Origin: Colius striatus | Taxonomy: Eukaryota; Chordata; Aves; Coliiformes; Coliidae | Direction of reading: 5' to 3' | Assembly (NCBI RefSeq): GCF_028858725.1 | Contig: NC_084790.1 | Span: 2,114,001-2,178,000 of the forward strand | DNA length: 64,000 bases | Part shown: positions 1 through 16,662 of the stretch, piece after piece | Layout of the letters: each line of letters opens with the position of its first letter | Position numbering within the stretch: position 1 is the stretch's first letter | Notes under the pieces: generated by a model | What the model was told of the DNA's origin: nothing | Database searches by the model: none | The model's input: the letters and a program-made list of their open reading frames with translations, nothing else | Made by a program: the position numbers and the translations under genes

Positions 1-369
1 GTGGGGTGGGGTTTTTTTTACCTCCCCAGACTGTTTTTAATGTGTGGATTTGTTGGTTTGAATGTTTAAGCTCTGGGAAACGTCCTCTGTTGAGCTCACA
101 GGCAGGTTGGTTCCTCCTGCTTGCAAGGAAGAGTGTAGAAGTTGTGATGTGTGTAATGCAAATGCAGGTGGTTTGTTGCTTGTCAGTTCTTTGGTGAGGA
201 AGAGCAGGTGGCACTGGGGCATCTTCTGTGCTTCAGGGGCAGGTTTAAGTGTTGCAGCATCATTGATACACCCCAGAACAACCCTTGTGCTGCTATTAAA
301 GCTGCTTGTCCTCTTGCTGCATCACCTTGGAGCCCAAGAGAGTTGTCACGTGCTCTGCTTTTGCTGCTT
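1..369. other. No gene recognised (window edge)
   Basis: I find no exon with homology I recognise and no clear splice pair. In human, MAP3K3 lies on this side of LIMD2 on the plus strand, so this could be distal 3' UTR or downstream flank of that gene. Nothing in the sequence proves it. Confidence 0.3.
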
Positions 370-720
370 TTCTGCCTCCTTTTGCTGGGGATATGTGGTG
401 GGTTAACTCTGGCTGGCTGCCAGGTGCCCACCAAGTCATTCTATCACTCCCCTGCCTAAACTGGACAAGGGGGAGAGAAACATAACAAATGGCTCAGGAA
501 CTGGGATAAGCACAGGGAGATCACTCAGCAATTACCTTCACAGGCTACCTTTTTAACACCCCTTCTTCCCAGATTTCTCCCTCCTCCTCCTCCTCAGCTG
601 TGCCAGGGGGATGAGGAACTAGGGAGTTAAGGTCAGTTCATCACAGATGGTCTCTGCTGCTGCCTTCTCTCAGGGAAGGACATCCCCTGGTCAGGCAGGA
701 TGTGTCCCCCACCGTTCCAA
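370..720 (-). repeat. ERV/LTR-derived interspersed repeat fragment (diverged)
   Basis: The block around 415-545 (a 'ggtgcccaccaag' motif, a stretch ending in 'tatcactcccctgcc', then 'gggagatcactcagcaattac') and the block at 578-700 (CTCCTC run, 'cagctgtgccagggggatgagg', 'aggtcagttcatcacag') resemble in order and spacing a common bird endogenous-retrovirus LTR family that I know from other avian sequence. The copy is diverged and broken, and no protein-coding part is present. The strand is a guess. Assignment is by memory of the family, not alignment. Confidence 0.45.
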
Positions 721-2411
721 GCTGATGGTTGGTTTGTAGCAACCCAGAAAAAGCTGTTAACAATGACTTGTCAGCTATAGAAATGCTGAGAACCTGTGAT
801 CCCCCTTCTCTTTGGGGGTTAAATCTTACCCCAGCTGTGGGGACTGAATCCTGGTAACTCCACTCAGACAGATTGGTGCTTTAGACTGAAGCAACGAGAC
901 TTTGTGCTTAAAGATGGAGATTTGAAGTGAGTGAGTGAGCCCCCAAACTCTCCTAAGGGTGTGAGTGATTGAGAAAGGAGGGTTGCAGCCCCAGCTCTCA
1001 TCATCAAACCACATTTTACCTAAATATTGGGGACAAAGAGCTGATGTTTGGTGCATCACATCTCTCTTTCTTTAAGCTGTTCTACAGAAAGCACCCAGTC
1101 AAAGACATTTGGATGCAGGGTTTCTGTAGTGCTGCTGCCCTGGGAAAGTCTTGTGCTGTCCTTTGTGCATTCACACCTTTGAAATGAATCAGGCACATCA
1201 GTTGGAAGCATTTTCAAACCTCTTCCCTTGTGTGCTACCACTGGGTTTCCCTGGGGGTGGTCCATCAGGGAAGGAGGGTTGTGGCGTTGGCCTCTGTGTG
1301 CAGCAGCTGCTCTGTGCAACGTTCTCTGTCCCCCACGTGAAGCTGATGCTCCTCAGATTCACTTCCCCTCCCCTGAAGTGTGGTGCCTGGGGCAGGTTGC
1401 TGCAGCCTGTTAGGGTAACGTTTAACCTGGTCCTTGGTTCCTGCTCCCAAAATCAGAAGAGGATCCTGTCTCAGGCTGAGAGATTTCACAACTCTTGTGC
1501 TTGTACATGCTCCCTCCATTTCTGCTTCTTCCCTGCGTGTTTGCTGTGCCCACATGAGAAGGGGGGAGGTGGGGAACAGTGAGTGATCATTGTTCTTCCT
1601 CACTTTAACAGGCCAACATTTTAAAGCTGGGTTTTTTTCCTCCCTCCCTTTACCCCCCTAAAATCATCTGGTCTTAGTTCAAAATGCTTTGTATCCTGCA
1701 TGTGCTGGGCTGGGAAGAGCAGCAGCAGCCTGCTGAGGGGAGGGAAACTGGCAGCAAGAAACAGGAAGCAAACCCAGGCGTCTGCTTTCAGTTTCTAAGC
1801 CAGTCTTAGGAAGGAAGAGGCCCTAACGCCATAAAAAGAAGGCATCACGAGACCTTCACCACCGAGCAGCTCTTGAGGGTTTGTTTTGTGATGTAAATCT
1901 TCTTGCTTTTGTGTTGGTGTGAGGAGGAGGCACCACTTAAAGCACCTGGTGAAGGTTGAAACTCCCTTGGAGCCTTGGCAGGGTCTCTGTTGGTCTGCAG
2001 AATCCTCAGGCAATCCCCTGAAGAGCTGACAGGCCTCCTCTTGAAACATAAAGCCCTAACCTTTAACAAGGAGAAATAACTTGTCAAAGAGAAGGGACAT
2101 CAAGCTCCTGGGGTCACCCACACACACCATTCCTGACATCAGGTGTGAGTGCAGCCAACTTTAGCAGCAAAGGAGAGCTGTGGAGATGCTCCCCTAATAG
2201 TGCAGAACAGCCTCATCTGCTTGCCTCGATCTGGGGAATCTGTGGAAGCTGCTCTGTGGTTACAGCTGGGGTGTGGAGCTCACGGTGGAAGGCTGCTGTG
2301 CAACTGGCAATCCTGAGCTCAGGCCCCAGTAGAGCCATCCTACACACAGGTACCCAGCAGTGCTTCCTTGATCCTGCATGGGGAAAGGCTCTTCCACAGC
2401 AGCTGGGCAGG
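721..2411. other. Unassigned sequence, no gene seen
   Basis: About 1.7 kb with only short open frames, no paired splice sites around conserved-looking peptide, and no repeat that I recognise. Possibly 3' flank or UTR of an upstream gene. Confidence 0.3.
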
Positions 2412-3225
2412 AAGAATCAGAGAATCATTTCAATTGCAAAAGCCCTTGAAGCTGCTGGAGTCCCAGCCCTGCCCTCACCCTGCCCAGCCCAGCACTGACC
2501 CACAGCCCTCAGCACCTCAGCCCCACGGCTTTGGGATCCCTCCAGGGCTGGGCACTGCCCCAGCTCCCTGGGCAGCCTGGCACAGGGGCTGACACCCCTC
2601 TCAGGGAAGCAGCTCTGCCTCAGCTCCAGCCTCAACCTCCCCTGGGGCAACTTGAGGCTGTTTCTTCTCCTCCCATCTCTTGTGACTTGGGAGCAAAGAT
2701 GGTCACTGCTCCCCTCAGCCTCCTGTCAGGGAGCTGCACAGAGGGCTCCTGGCTCCCCTCAGCCTCCTCTTCTCCAGCCTCAACACCCCCATTCCCTCAG
2801 CCCCTCCCCAGCCCCTGTTCCAGCTCTGTGCCCGGCTGTGGCCACGCTGCAGCCCCTCAGTGTCCCTGTGGCAGGGAGTGAGGAGCCCAGCACTGAGCAC
2901 AGCCCTGGAGCTGCAGCCTCCCCAGGGCCCAGCACAGGGGACAATCCCTGCCCTGCTCCTGCTGCCACCCCAGTGCTGATCCCTGCCAGGACACCACTGG
3001 CCTTCTTGCCCCCCTGGGCACGCTGCTGCCTCATGTTCAACCCCCCCAGGCCCTTTTCCTCCAGCAGCTTCCAGCCCCTCTGCCCCAGCCTGGAGCTGCC
3101 TGGGCTGGGGGAGGCCCCAGCCCTTGACCCTGTTAAACCTCATCCCATTGCCCTCAGCCCACGGCTCCAGCCTGGCCAGGCCCCTCTGCAAAGCCTTCCT
3201 GCCCTCAAGCACAGGCAGACCTGTG
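2412..3225 (-). mobile_element. CR1 LINE fragment
   Basis: Reads as the reverse complement of a CR1 3' end. It opens with the 'cagagaatcat' tail, then the 'cagccctcagcacctcag' and 'ccctgggcagcctggcacaggggctgac' blocks, and runs into the 3' part of the ORF2 region (cacgctgctgcctcatgttcaa). It is 5'-truncated and lies downstream of the LIMD2 stop codon. Long open frames here are by-products of its GC-rich, stop-poor sequence. Confidence 0.85.
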
Positions 3226-3684
3226 CACTATTGCACCTCCCCAGGCCCTTGGGAATACAAGACAAGACAGGGAAGGCTCCAAAACCTTGTATTACAAAAA
3301 TAAAAGAGCGCCTGGCGCGGTGCGGGGCTGAAGCTGCTGTGCCAGGCTCCAGCACAGAACGTACCAATCAAAGGCAAATATCAAAAAGACAAGACACTGT
3401 TAAACAGTCACAGGGCAAGATCCTTAAGGCTGAACAATGCCAGCTGAACTGAGCTGATGTAAACCAAGGACACACCAGGACTGGTGTGGCGGGAGCTGGC
3501 AGCTCTGCTGAGACTTCCAGGCCCCGGATCATCTCCTTTTCCATGGTTGGCAGACCTGAAACTGCCCCCCAGGCTCAAGCTCAGCCTTTGCTTTACATCA
3601 GCTCAGTTAGCCCCTGGCTCAGCACTGCTTCATCCCATCTCTGCTGAGCTCCAGGGAAAAGGAAGGTGGGGGGCTTGGCCTCGC
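3226..3684. other. Probable LIMD2 3' UTR / intergenic
   Basis: Lies directly beyond the LIMD2 stop codon on the minus strand. I see no minus-strand AATAAA here (no TTTATT on the plus strand), so the end of the LIMD2 transcript is not placed. The plus-strand AATAAA near 3299 has no plus-strand gene to serve. Confidence 0.35.
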
Positions 3685-7700
<4,016 letters not shown>

Positions 7701-10700
7701 GGTTCCTTCCCCTCCTCTGTCTATTTAATCCTGAGCTTGAAGTTGGTGGGCTGCTGTTCCTCGAGGAGGTGGCTCAGACAGAGCTCTTGCAACACCTGGA
7801 AAGGAAATGTCGTGGCTGGTTTCATCACCCCTAAGCCAGCTGTGTGACAGCAGCACCCTCAAAGCTCCCTCCGTGGGGATTTCTTGAGGGTTCCAAGAGC
7901 TTTAGGCAACAGCAAACCTGGTCTGGCAGCCAGGAGATGCAGGTCTGGGGTACTGCTCAGTTTTAGGAAGCTGGCAGGTGATCTGGGACACTGCCTCAAG
8001 AGTTCTAGTCAAGGTAATGGGCTAGGATGGGAGAGGGCTGCTGGAAACACAAGCAGAAGGTGGGATGAGGGCTTCTGCTCCAAACCCACTCGTGGAAAGC
8101 AATTACCAAGCTGTGAGCAGCAAGGCTACAACTCCCACGTCCTGCCAAACCAGCACCCAGTGTTTAACCAACATCACCACCAAAGGCCTGGAGGAAAGAC
8201 TGGTCATTTTAGTCTCATTTTAGCCCAGAGAAGCTTTGCTGAACAGCTCAGATCCCAGCTCAGCAGAGCAAGTGCTGGGGATTTCTGTCTTCTCTGGGGA
8301 GCCCACGATGGCTTTAGGCTGAGCCTCATCAGCTGTGACCTGGGCTGAGTGAACAGGAGGATGAGTTTGACAAGTCTCAGACCAGGTAGAATGCAGCACA
8401 GGAGAAAAACCACCTCACCAGTGCTGCAAACCACCCATTTGGGTTAGAAACAGTGAGCTGGAAAGGCACTGACAGAGCTTCAGGAGGGTTTTTCCCCTGT
8501 GCTCTTCACCTTCAAAACAGCCTTAAAAGATCAGGCTTGGTCAGGGCTGTTTTGCATATGCAAAGGAGAGATGTGGGGCTGAGCAAATGATGCTGAGGGA
8601 GGAGCAGGGGTTGAGAAATCCCCTTCTTGCTGCACAAGGCCTGGGGTAGACTCTGAGAAGGCCCCAGGGTAGATGTGGTGGGGTGGAAAGCTTTGGGTGG
8701 GGGATATCCCCACATTGCCAAGCTCACAGAGCCACTTGCACCAGGGTTTTGGGTGTTTTTTTAGCTGCCTAATAAAGCCTCAACACTCAGCAGTTGCCAC
8801 CAAGCTCATGTAGTACCCAGCAAAGAACCCAAACCGAGCCGGGGCTCGCTTTCTAGACTCGAGAGGCCTTTGCCACAGGGTCTTGAGCAGTGGTGGCTGA
8901 GCTGAGCTGGCTCTCCCCAGCTCCTGGGAGCTGCACAACCCTGGTGACAAACGTTTCTAGGCCCCTTCTGAGTTTTACCCCCATCATTTCCCGTCTCCCC
9001 TGCGGTTTGGATGTTATTTCCTGCTCACAGCACTCGGGGTCAGGGCAAAGCCTGAACTCACAGCCTTTCTCTGCTCTCCCCCCTCGTGTCTCTGGGGTCT
9101 GGGAGGTTCCTGCAGCCTGAGGGGAACCTGAGGCACCCAGAGAGCTTGGTGGCCTCACCCCCAGTAAATGCAGAGGCACAACCCTCCCCCTTTTCCCCTG
9201 CTTCTCACCTTCTCCCCTGCCTTTACCACAAGCATTTCTCCACCCCCAGCTCCCCTTCATCCCTCACAGCTCCCTCCCCCTCCAAGCACCTCAAACCCCG
9301 TTCCCTTCAATGCCATCCCACTTCTGCAGCCCCCTCCTCCAGCTTTCCTTCCTCTGCCTCCATCTCTCTGCCCTCACCTTGCTCCCAACCTTCATTTCAA
9401 ACCAGAGGGGCCCCTCTTGTACTCAAGTTGCTAAATGTTCCTTCCTGCCCAAGGACAGGAGGCCGAGGGGAGAAATCTCAAAGGGGAAGGGTGTGCTGAA
9501 AGTGATAAGAGAAACAGAACAAGGCACAAACCACAGCAAGGGTTCTAAGAGGCTCTGGGCTGCTCCTCTTGAGGAGGTTTTAGGCTGAAGAGGATGGGGC
9601 TTAGGCACAAAGGCAGGCAGCAGAAGCTTCCAGGAGCAGAGGAACCCAGCACAAACAGTATGAGGGTCCCTCTGAGGAGGGCAGAGGGCATCTGGTACAA
9701 AGCAAAGCCAAGTTTCCCATGGCACTGGGTTGGCACTGGGCCTGTTAGATGGGATTTCTCCAAACCTGTGTTCAGGGACTGGCCTCTTGAGCAATGTCAG
9801 GTTATCTGGCTCAGGACAAGCTGAGAACCCCCTTGCTTTACAGCTTGACTCTTCCTGGCTCTCCTGGGAGCATCTGATGGGCTTGTGTGGACCAAAGAAA
9901 GGCCTCAAAACCTCCTCCGAGGTCTTGTGCTGTGTACCCAAGGGGACAGAGCAGCTTCTGCTGGCAGCAGTGATGGCCACAGCATGGCAGACACGAAGGG
10001 AAGGTGGGTCTTGTGCTCCAGAGCCAGTTCCACCTGCCCCGCTCCTCACCAGCTCAGGGAGGGCTTTTTGGGGTGACCTCAGCAAGCTGGGGATTGACTC
10101 AGGCCCTTGGGATTGAAGCTCACCTGGCATCTGCAAGGGGACATGTGTCTGCAGGATTGGTGCTGGGGGCTTTTGGCACTGCCCAGGGATGTTTTGGGTG
10201 AGGAGGGCAACGTTCCCTCTGCTCAGTGGCAGAGCCTTTGCCTACAGCAGCCTCTCCTGTCCCCTCTCCCCTTCCTGCCTGACCCTTGGGGCACATTCAA
10301 GGAGTCAGAAACATCTGAGGTGGCCCCTCAAGGAAATTCCCTGATCCCCCCTGACTGTGACCCACCTCCAAAAGCAGCCAGGCCAGGTGTGGGGAGCCTT
10401 CCTCACTCCCCTTCTGTAGGGGGGTGTCTGGGCTGCTCCCAGGAGCCCCCCCAGCCTCTCCCAAATCCACTGAGTTTCCTGGACAGGAAAGCAACATGAC
10501 TGCAGAGGGCCAGAGGCCCCTTTCTGCCATATGGTTCCCATTAGCAGCTCTGGGAAGTGTCTGTTTACTGCTGGGATCACTGTTACCATTGCAAGAGGCT
10601 TTTCCCCAAGGCAAAGCACGGTGTGGGGGAGCCAGGCCCCTTTCCTCTTCCATCCTGGGAGGATGCTGAGTGTCCCCAGCAGCACAGGGAGGCAGGGGCA

Positions 10701-13700
10701 GGAGCTCAGCACCTCAGGGAAATGGGGAGCTAAAGTCATTGCTGTTGGGGCTGAGGGCCCCAAAATTGTGTGCAGGATTGGTGCAGCCCCCATGGGACAG
10801 GCACTGGTGCTCCAGCTCAGCAGGGCTGTGTGGGGAGGAGGTGAAGAGGAGCTGGAAGAGCCTGATCCTGGGAATCACCCCAGGCTCACTGCTCCCTGTT
10901 TCTCCAGCCTCAGGGTCTCACAGCCCATCCACACCATGGCACAGGGTCTGTGTCAAAAGGGACGGGGCCAGAGCTGGGCACAGCACTGCCAGGGTAGAGG
11001 GCACAGCATCCCCAATCCTGCTTCAGCTTCTCAAGGGTAGAAAGACACAGCAAGGTGCAGTTTGGGTGGTCATGGCTCCAGCTTTAGCCAGAGCCCTTCA
11101 GCTACTTAGACCTTAATTCGGCTTCAGGTCTTGGTTCCTTGTGCGGCATCAAGCCAGGCACTTGACCTCCCCAGTATCTGAGAGCCAGGGAATGTCCCTG
11201 CTGGTTTGACACAGGGTAGAGGAGACCCAGGAGGAGCCAAGTCAGTTCTGTAGACACCATCACCCTTCTTCATCACGGTTCTGACGTGCAGCCCTGTCTC
11301 TGCCCACCTTCTGTGCTACCTTCCAGCCTCCTGCCCCACCGATCTGCTTTCCAGCCACGTTCTGCCTCTTGAAAGGCTGCCAGTGGGCAGGAAATGTGCA
11401 GCCCAAATGCTGAGGGATGCTGACAAGGAATAGTTGTGGGGAAGGAACAGGGCTGCCTTTGTCAGGGCAACAATGCAGGACCCACACAAGTGAGGAGGGA
11501 GCCTGAGGGAAACCCCTGCTCACTGCTCTGCCACCTTCATCCCTGCCTCCCCTGAGGAGGAGGTGCACGGCCCTGGAAGGATCAGGGGCAAGGAGAACCA
11601 GGCTGCTCCTCAGCCTTTGTCTCTCAGCACAGAAGCAGAAGGGCCAAGGAGGATGCTCCTGGGACTCATCCCTTTTCCAGAGGCAGAAGCTGAAGCAGGG
11701 AGCTGCCCATTGCTGGGCCTGTGGCCATGTTTAATGGCATCCATTAAAGCTCCTGCTCTGCAGGGAGTCTCTGCTCCCTGGCATCTCGTGACAGAGCAGA
11801 GAAATACAGCAGCAAGCCTGCTGGGAGGATGAGGACAAGAGGCAAAGAGCTCCTTCTCTCCCCTTTACAAGCTTTCCAGAGTCTCTTTAACCACGCTCTG
11901 CTTGGAAACCTCCCCATCTGTTTTCCTACACCAATGTACAGCCACTTCCCACCACACTGCCATGATGCTCCCAGTTCTTCTCCCAACTGGAGACTTGCCT
12001 CTCACATCCCTCAGCAGTTGGGGTGGGTGTTTTTTTAAGCAGAAGCCAATTCCTTTTTGATCTCTTCCCCCTCAGCTGGGTTCTGTTTCTACAGGAGGTG
12101 AGCCAGCCTGGCTGCTCCCCACTGAAGCAGAGCTCAGACCTTTGTGCTGTGGTACAAACACTGCTCTGCTACCTCTGGACACCTCTGGCCAGATGTGTTC
12201 TTCCTCTGTCATCCTAGATACTCCTACAATGCCTTCCAATAGCTGAGGTCCTCCAGGCTACAGCAGCTTCACTTTGCAGCCGCCTGCTCTGCCCCAACTC
12301 CTACTTCAGCCATTTCCAAGCCTTCAGTTCTCACCCTCCTCTTTGCTGAGCTGGTTTTTCCTTACCACAGGTAGATCTCCTGACTTCTAAAGGGCTTGTT
12401 AACAAGCTCAGACCCCAGCTCTCTCCTTTTGGAAGGATCCAAGTGTCCTCCTTCCATTTTGGCTCTCTCTTCCCTATCTCCAACTAAAACAGTCACCTCC
12501 TTGGGGGGACTGTGTCAAGTGCTTTCCTTAAACCCAGACTCATGAGGCTCTGTTGTCAGTTATAGCCAAGGAAGATGCTTCTTGACCTGTGTTTAAAAAC
12601 CACCCTGTGTTTTATTCTGCTCCCCTAACACCACATCTTTGATTACTCCCCTAAAACCTATTGTTGAAGCTCACCTTTTCTTGTACCCCAATGAAGTGGA
12701 GCTGTCATGGCCTCTAAGCTCCTCTTTCCTCAAGCACAACCTCTAGAGGTTATGTTGGTTAATCTCTTGTGAACTATCACCTAGAAAACCTCAGGCATGT
12801 TTTATGTGGGTTAACCCTCCTGAGAGCTTCTGCAGTCCCACTATCTGCAAACACAGCCAGAACAGGAGTGAGACCTGTTTCAGGCCCCCCTAAAAAACAC
12901 AAGCACAACCACTTTCCATGGGCCTTTTCTCCAACACCACCCCTGCAAGAGCTTCTGGGTTCTGTTTGCCGGCCAAACGCAGCAAGGAAAGCCACTAAAA
13001 TCATATTCCTAGGTTAAATCTCTCAAAAGATCATTGGTCTGGAGCTGCATTTCACCCCCACCTTCCCTTTTAAGATCCAAAATGCCACCCAGTATAGCAT
13101 CTGTTGCTCTTTGGAGAAGCAAACCCTGGAGAGGCACATCAGAGGGTGCTCTGGTGACCCAAAAAGAGGTCAGGAACCCTGGTTTTGAGCTGCATGGAAA
13201 GCCCAAAGAGATTGATTCTAACAGGTCTTAAGAAGTGGGAATTTGCTTCTTGCAGGGCTCCCATTGGAAAAGGGACTGAGCTGGAGCCATTTCAGCCTGA
13301 GCTCGATCAGTTGCCCTGCAATTAGTTTGCAATCTATGGTAATAACGCTGCAGATGTGCTACTCCTGGCCTTAAATAAACAACAGCTCAGCTGGGGCACC
13401 AGATGTCTTCCCTGAAAGAGCCTCACACGAGGTCTTCAGTGGACAAAGCCCAGTTGCCAAGGCGTGATCCAGGCTGTTGAATTAACAAGTTCTTTCCCAA
13501 CTGATACCCACCAAAGAAACAGCAGAAAATGGCTCAAAACCACGACCTCTGAGGTATTTGAGCTGGCCTCAAGTGATCCAAGGGGATTAGACAGATCAGA
13601 CTGGCTCAAAACATGGTAGTTACAGCACTAGACTGAGACTCAGGAGACTCAGCCTTGTTTCTCACTTAGTTTCGAAGTGATAGTGGACAAACAACTTCAT

Positions 13701-14708
13701 TTTGTTTCCTGTTCCCTTTTCAACCCCTCCCTGATGCAAACAGAGCTACTGTCCTTTGTGAAGCCTTGGGAGATCCCTGGCTGTTCAGAGTTATGTCAGA
13801 GCTCAGGGTATTTGTGTTGTTATTAAATCTCCCAGCCCTGCAACAGCCTCCCAAGAGAAATGATGAAAGACCTGTGGCTGGAAAGGCTTCAAACCACGTT
13901 GGTTGAGGTGGTAAGAGACACACCAGGGAGAATTAGGAGGCATTAAGGAAGAGGGATGAGGATGTAACAGGTTTTCTTCCATCTCTGCTCTTTCTGATCA
14001 GCTTAATAAAATGGATCTGGCTGACCCCCCTCTGGCATCTGCTGCAGCACACAACAAAGAAGGATTTGCAGCCTAAAATGGGGAGTGGGAGCCCTGAAAC
14101 ACTGCACCCCAAGATACTCACTGCAGGGGTCTCAGCACACACAGGCTCCTGGGTGGGTGACGGGTGCAAGCCCCTCATTGCACACACCTCCCTTAGATCA
14201 AGGGGTGCTCACCCCCTCCCCTCAGCAGCATCATTCCCCAACACGTCCTGGAGCTCAGGCAGCATCTCCTCCCCCTCACCTGACCTCAGCCAGCCCACCC
14301 AGGGCTGAGAACAGACCCCCTCACGTCCCACCCCCACACACACACCCCCGAAGCTGCTTCCAGGGAGCCCCTCGGTTCAACCTCCCCCCGGAGCAATAAA
14401 GTTCAGGGCACATCTGGGTGGGATCTCACCCCGGGGGTCTGGGGGGGGGATGGATGAACCCCCATCTGCCCGTGCTCTCCTTATCTTTGCATTCCTCCCT
14501 CCTCTCCATCCCTTTCGGCTTCTGTGTCTCCCTCCCCACCGCTCCATCTCGCTTTCTCCCCCCTCCCACCACCGCGACGGGCAGCAGCACCGGGATGGAT
14601 GAACCCCCCCACTCCCTTTTCATCCCCTTTCCCCCCCACATCTCAGGGACCATCATTGTTCTCCCCCAGCCCTCAGCGCCCTTGTTCTCCGCGAGCCGAG
14701 GCTCTCAC

Positions 14709-14823
14709 CATATGCTCCGTCCGTCTGGCTGTCCCGTCCCCTTTCCCACCCCCCAGCAGCGGGGGTCTCTCGTTGCCTTTTCTCCCCGGAGCTCAAGGAG
14801 CCGAAGCCGTTTCCTGCGAGCTC
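14709..14823 (-). other. LIMD2: Probable untranslated first exon of LIMD2
   Basis: On the minus strand a CpG-containing stretch ends in a strong donor (GCATATG|GTGAGA, intron from 14708) about 115 nt downstream of the TATA-like box at 14858-14851. It would splice to the acceptor near 7718 just upstream of the LIMD2 start codon. An ATG occupies the last three bases of this exon but is not needed for the LIMD2 frame. Inferred, not proven by transcripts. Confidence 0.5.
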
Positions 14824-14850
14824 TCCCCTCCCCGGGTCCCTTCGCAAACC

Positions 14851-14880
14851 CTTTTATCGCCGGGCTGCCGCCGTGATTGG
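14851..14880 (-). promoter_or_regulatory. Candidate LIMD2 core promoter (CCAAT + TATA-like)
   Basis: Read on the minus strand: CCAAT at 14880-14876, then GATAAAAG at 14858-14851, in a locally CpG-rich stretch. The spacing fits a start site near 14,820. It is the only promoter-like arrangement I see upstream of the LIMD2 coding exons. Confidence 0.45.
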
Positions 14881-16269
14881 TTCTTCGCTTCCTACCGTCT
14901 TCTCAGCCGCTTGTTCCTTTGTGTTGAAGCCAACCTCTAACCCCCAAACCTTCCCCGGCCCCTCTCTTCGCCCGTTTCCCTCTCCCCAGCTGCCTCCCCC
15001 AGCCTCCCCCGACACCCAGAACTTTGCCTTTCTCTTCCCCTCCCCGCCGGCAGCATCCACATCATCCTCCTCCCCACCCCCTCCCGCTTTTGCCCAACCT
15101 CTCCCCTTTATGTGCTGAGAGTTTCCTGCAAGGATTCATCCCTCCAGGGACCGCAAAAGCTAAACTCATCCCCTGCTAAACTATTTGCAGAGGAAGGATC
15201 TCATCAGGCGGCAGCAGCAGGAAAGGAGGATCCTCAGTTCCCCCAGTCCCTCAGCTCCCCCATTCCCTGGGGACAAAACTGAGCTGGGATGGGTTCAGAA
15301 AGGCAGATTTCACTCCACGGAGTGTTGGTTGCTGGAGAAATGCCTGGGTAGGGTCTTGTGGGGTGAGGAAAATTGAACAACAAAGGTAGCTTCCCTCCTC
15401 TGGGGTTTGGGAGCAGGAGGTTGAGGGTTTGGAGGGCTGGGATTTGCCCAGGAACAGGACAAAATGTGAGGAATAGTGAGGTGAAGTGTTACTAGCTAAA
15501 ACCTGAAGGGACCTCAGAGGTGGTTTGACACCAGTGAAAGGAGCTGAAATGGCTGTGAGCTGGCAGAAAGGACCATGTGGCTCTGAGGACTTTGCCCTAT
15601 GCTCCCAAACCTCTCCAATGGGAGGCAAAGAATGCAATGGAGTGAGGAGAAGAGCTTTGATAATGACAACGAAGGAACAAATAGTCTTGCTTGGGCTTCT
15701 CCACGCAGCCTGGTGCTGCTGGAAAGAGCCAAACACCGACTGGAAACAGCCCCAAGTCTGAGCCTTGAGGCGGGAGCAGGTGATGTTTGTGTGCAGAGGT
15801 TGTGTGTGATTCCTCCTCACCCCCCCAAAAAAAAGGCTGATTAAGGGGTTTATGGTGGGGTTTACTGGACAAGGAGACAGCAGTGATACGATTTATCACC
15901 TCTGTCACTCCGCATTGGCTAAACAGCATCTGGGAGGAAAAGGCTTTGCTGCCACTGGGAGCAAATAAAAGAGGAATTTGCCTGGAGAGGAAAATGAGCC
16001 GATCCAGACATTGGTTATGGTCATGTGTATCACACAGCAGGAGACTGGCAGGGCTGCCAAAGCCAGTGTCCATCTGGGCATGAGGAAGAGCATCCAAAAG
16101 CATCCAAGGCATCAGCACACTGCCCTGAACTGAGGGCAAGCCTGAAGGGTGTGCGGCATCAGTGCACTGGCAAACGAGTCCCTTCTTCAGCCTTGGTCTG
16201 TCTTCTGCCCCATGGGGCTGGGGGCTGGAGGAGGAGAGGGTTGGGAGCTCACCCTGGCACTTGGCCATG
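14881..16269. other. Intergenic between LIMD2 and RNF113 promoters
   Basis: No spliced gene recognised. A 422-codon minus-strand open frame (16865-15597) crosses most of it and is reported as a finding. The first 200 bases are pyrimidine-rich and continue the tract that starts near 14.2 kb. Confidence 0.45.
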
Positions 16270-16662
16270 GGGCATACGGAGAGAGGCCAGCACGGGGCTA
16301 CCAAGATGGAACATCTGTGTGAGGAGGAAAGGCTGTGGCACCTGGGGCTGTGTAGTCTGGAGAAGAACAGGCTTATAAGTACCTGAAGGGTGGGTGTCAG
16401 GAGGATGGGGGGACACTTTGTTCTGTGGTGGCAGGTGACAGGACAAGAGGTGATGGATAAAAGCTGGAACCAAACCAGTGTCACTGGAACAGGAGGAGAA
16501 ACTCCTTTGGTGCTGAGCTGAGGGAGCCCTGGCCCAGGCTGCCCAGGGAGGGTGTGGAGGTGTGGAGGCTCCTTCTCAGGAGGCTTCCAGCCCCACCTGG
16601 ACACGTTCCTGTGCCCCCCGAGCGAGGGGAACCTGCTTGAGCAGGGGATGAGCTCTGCAGGG
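16270..16662 (+). mobile_element. CR1 LINE fragment upstream of RNF113
   Basis: Starts at 'agaggccagcacggggctacc', continues through 'gaggaaaggctgtggcacctgg', 'ggtgggtgtcaggaggatgg' and 'ccctggcccaggctgcccag', and ends in a decayed 3' end near 'gatgagctctgc'. It ends about 350 bp before the RNF113 start codon, next to its CpG island. Confidence 0.88.

Noticed and set aside
1-2411. 3' end of MAP3K3, expected from human synteny
   Set aside because: No kinase-domain peptide or terminal exon could be found. At most this is downstream UTR or flank, so it is not annotated as a gene.
2652-3452. 266-codon plus-strand frame
   Set aside because: Antisense reading of a GC-rich CR1 fragment. The same peptide pattern (Pro/Ser/Ala-rich) appears in other CR1 copies.
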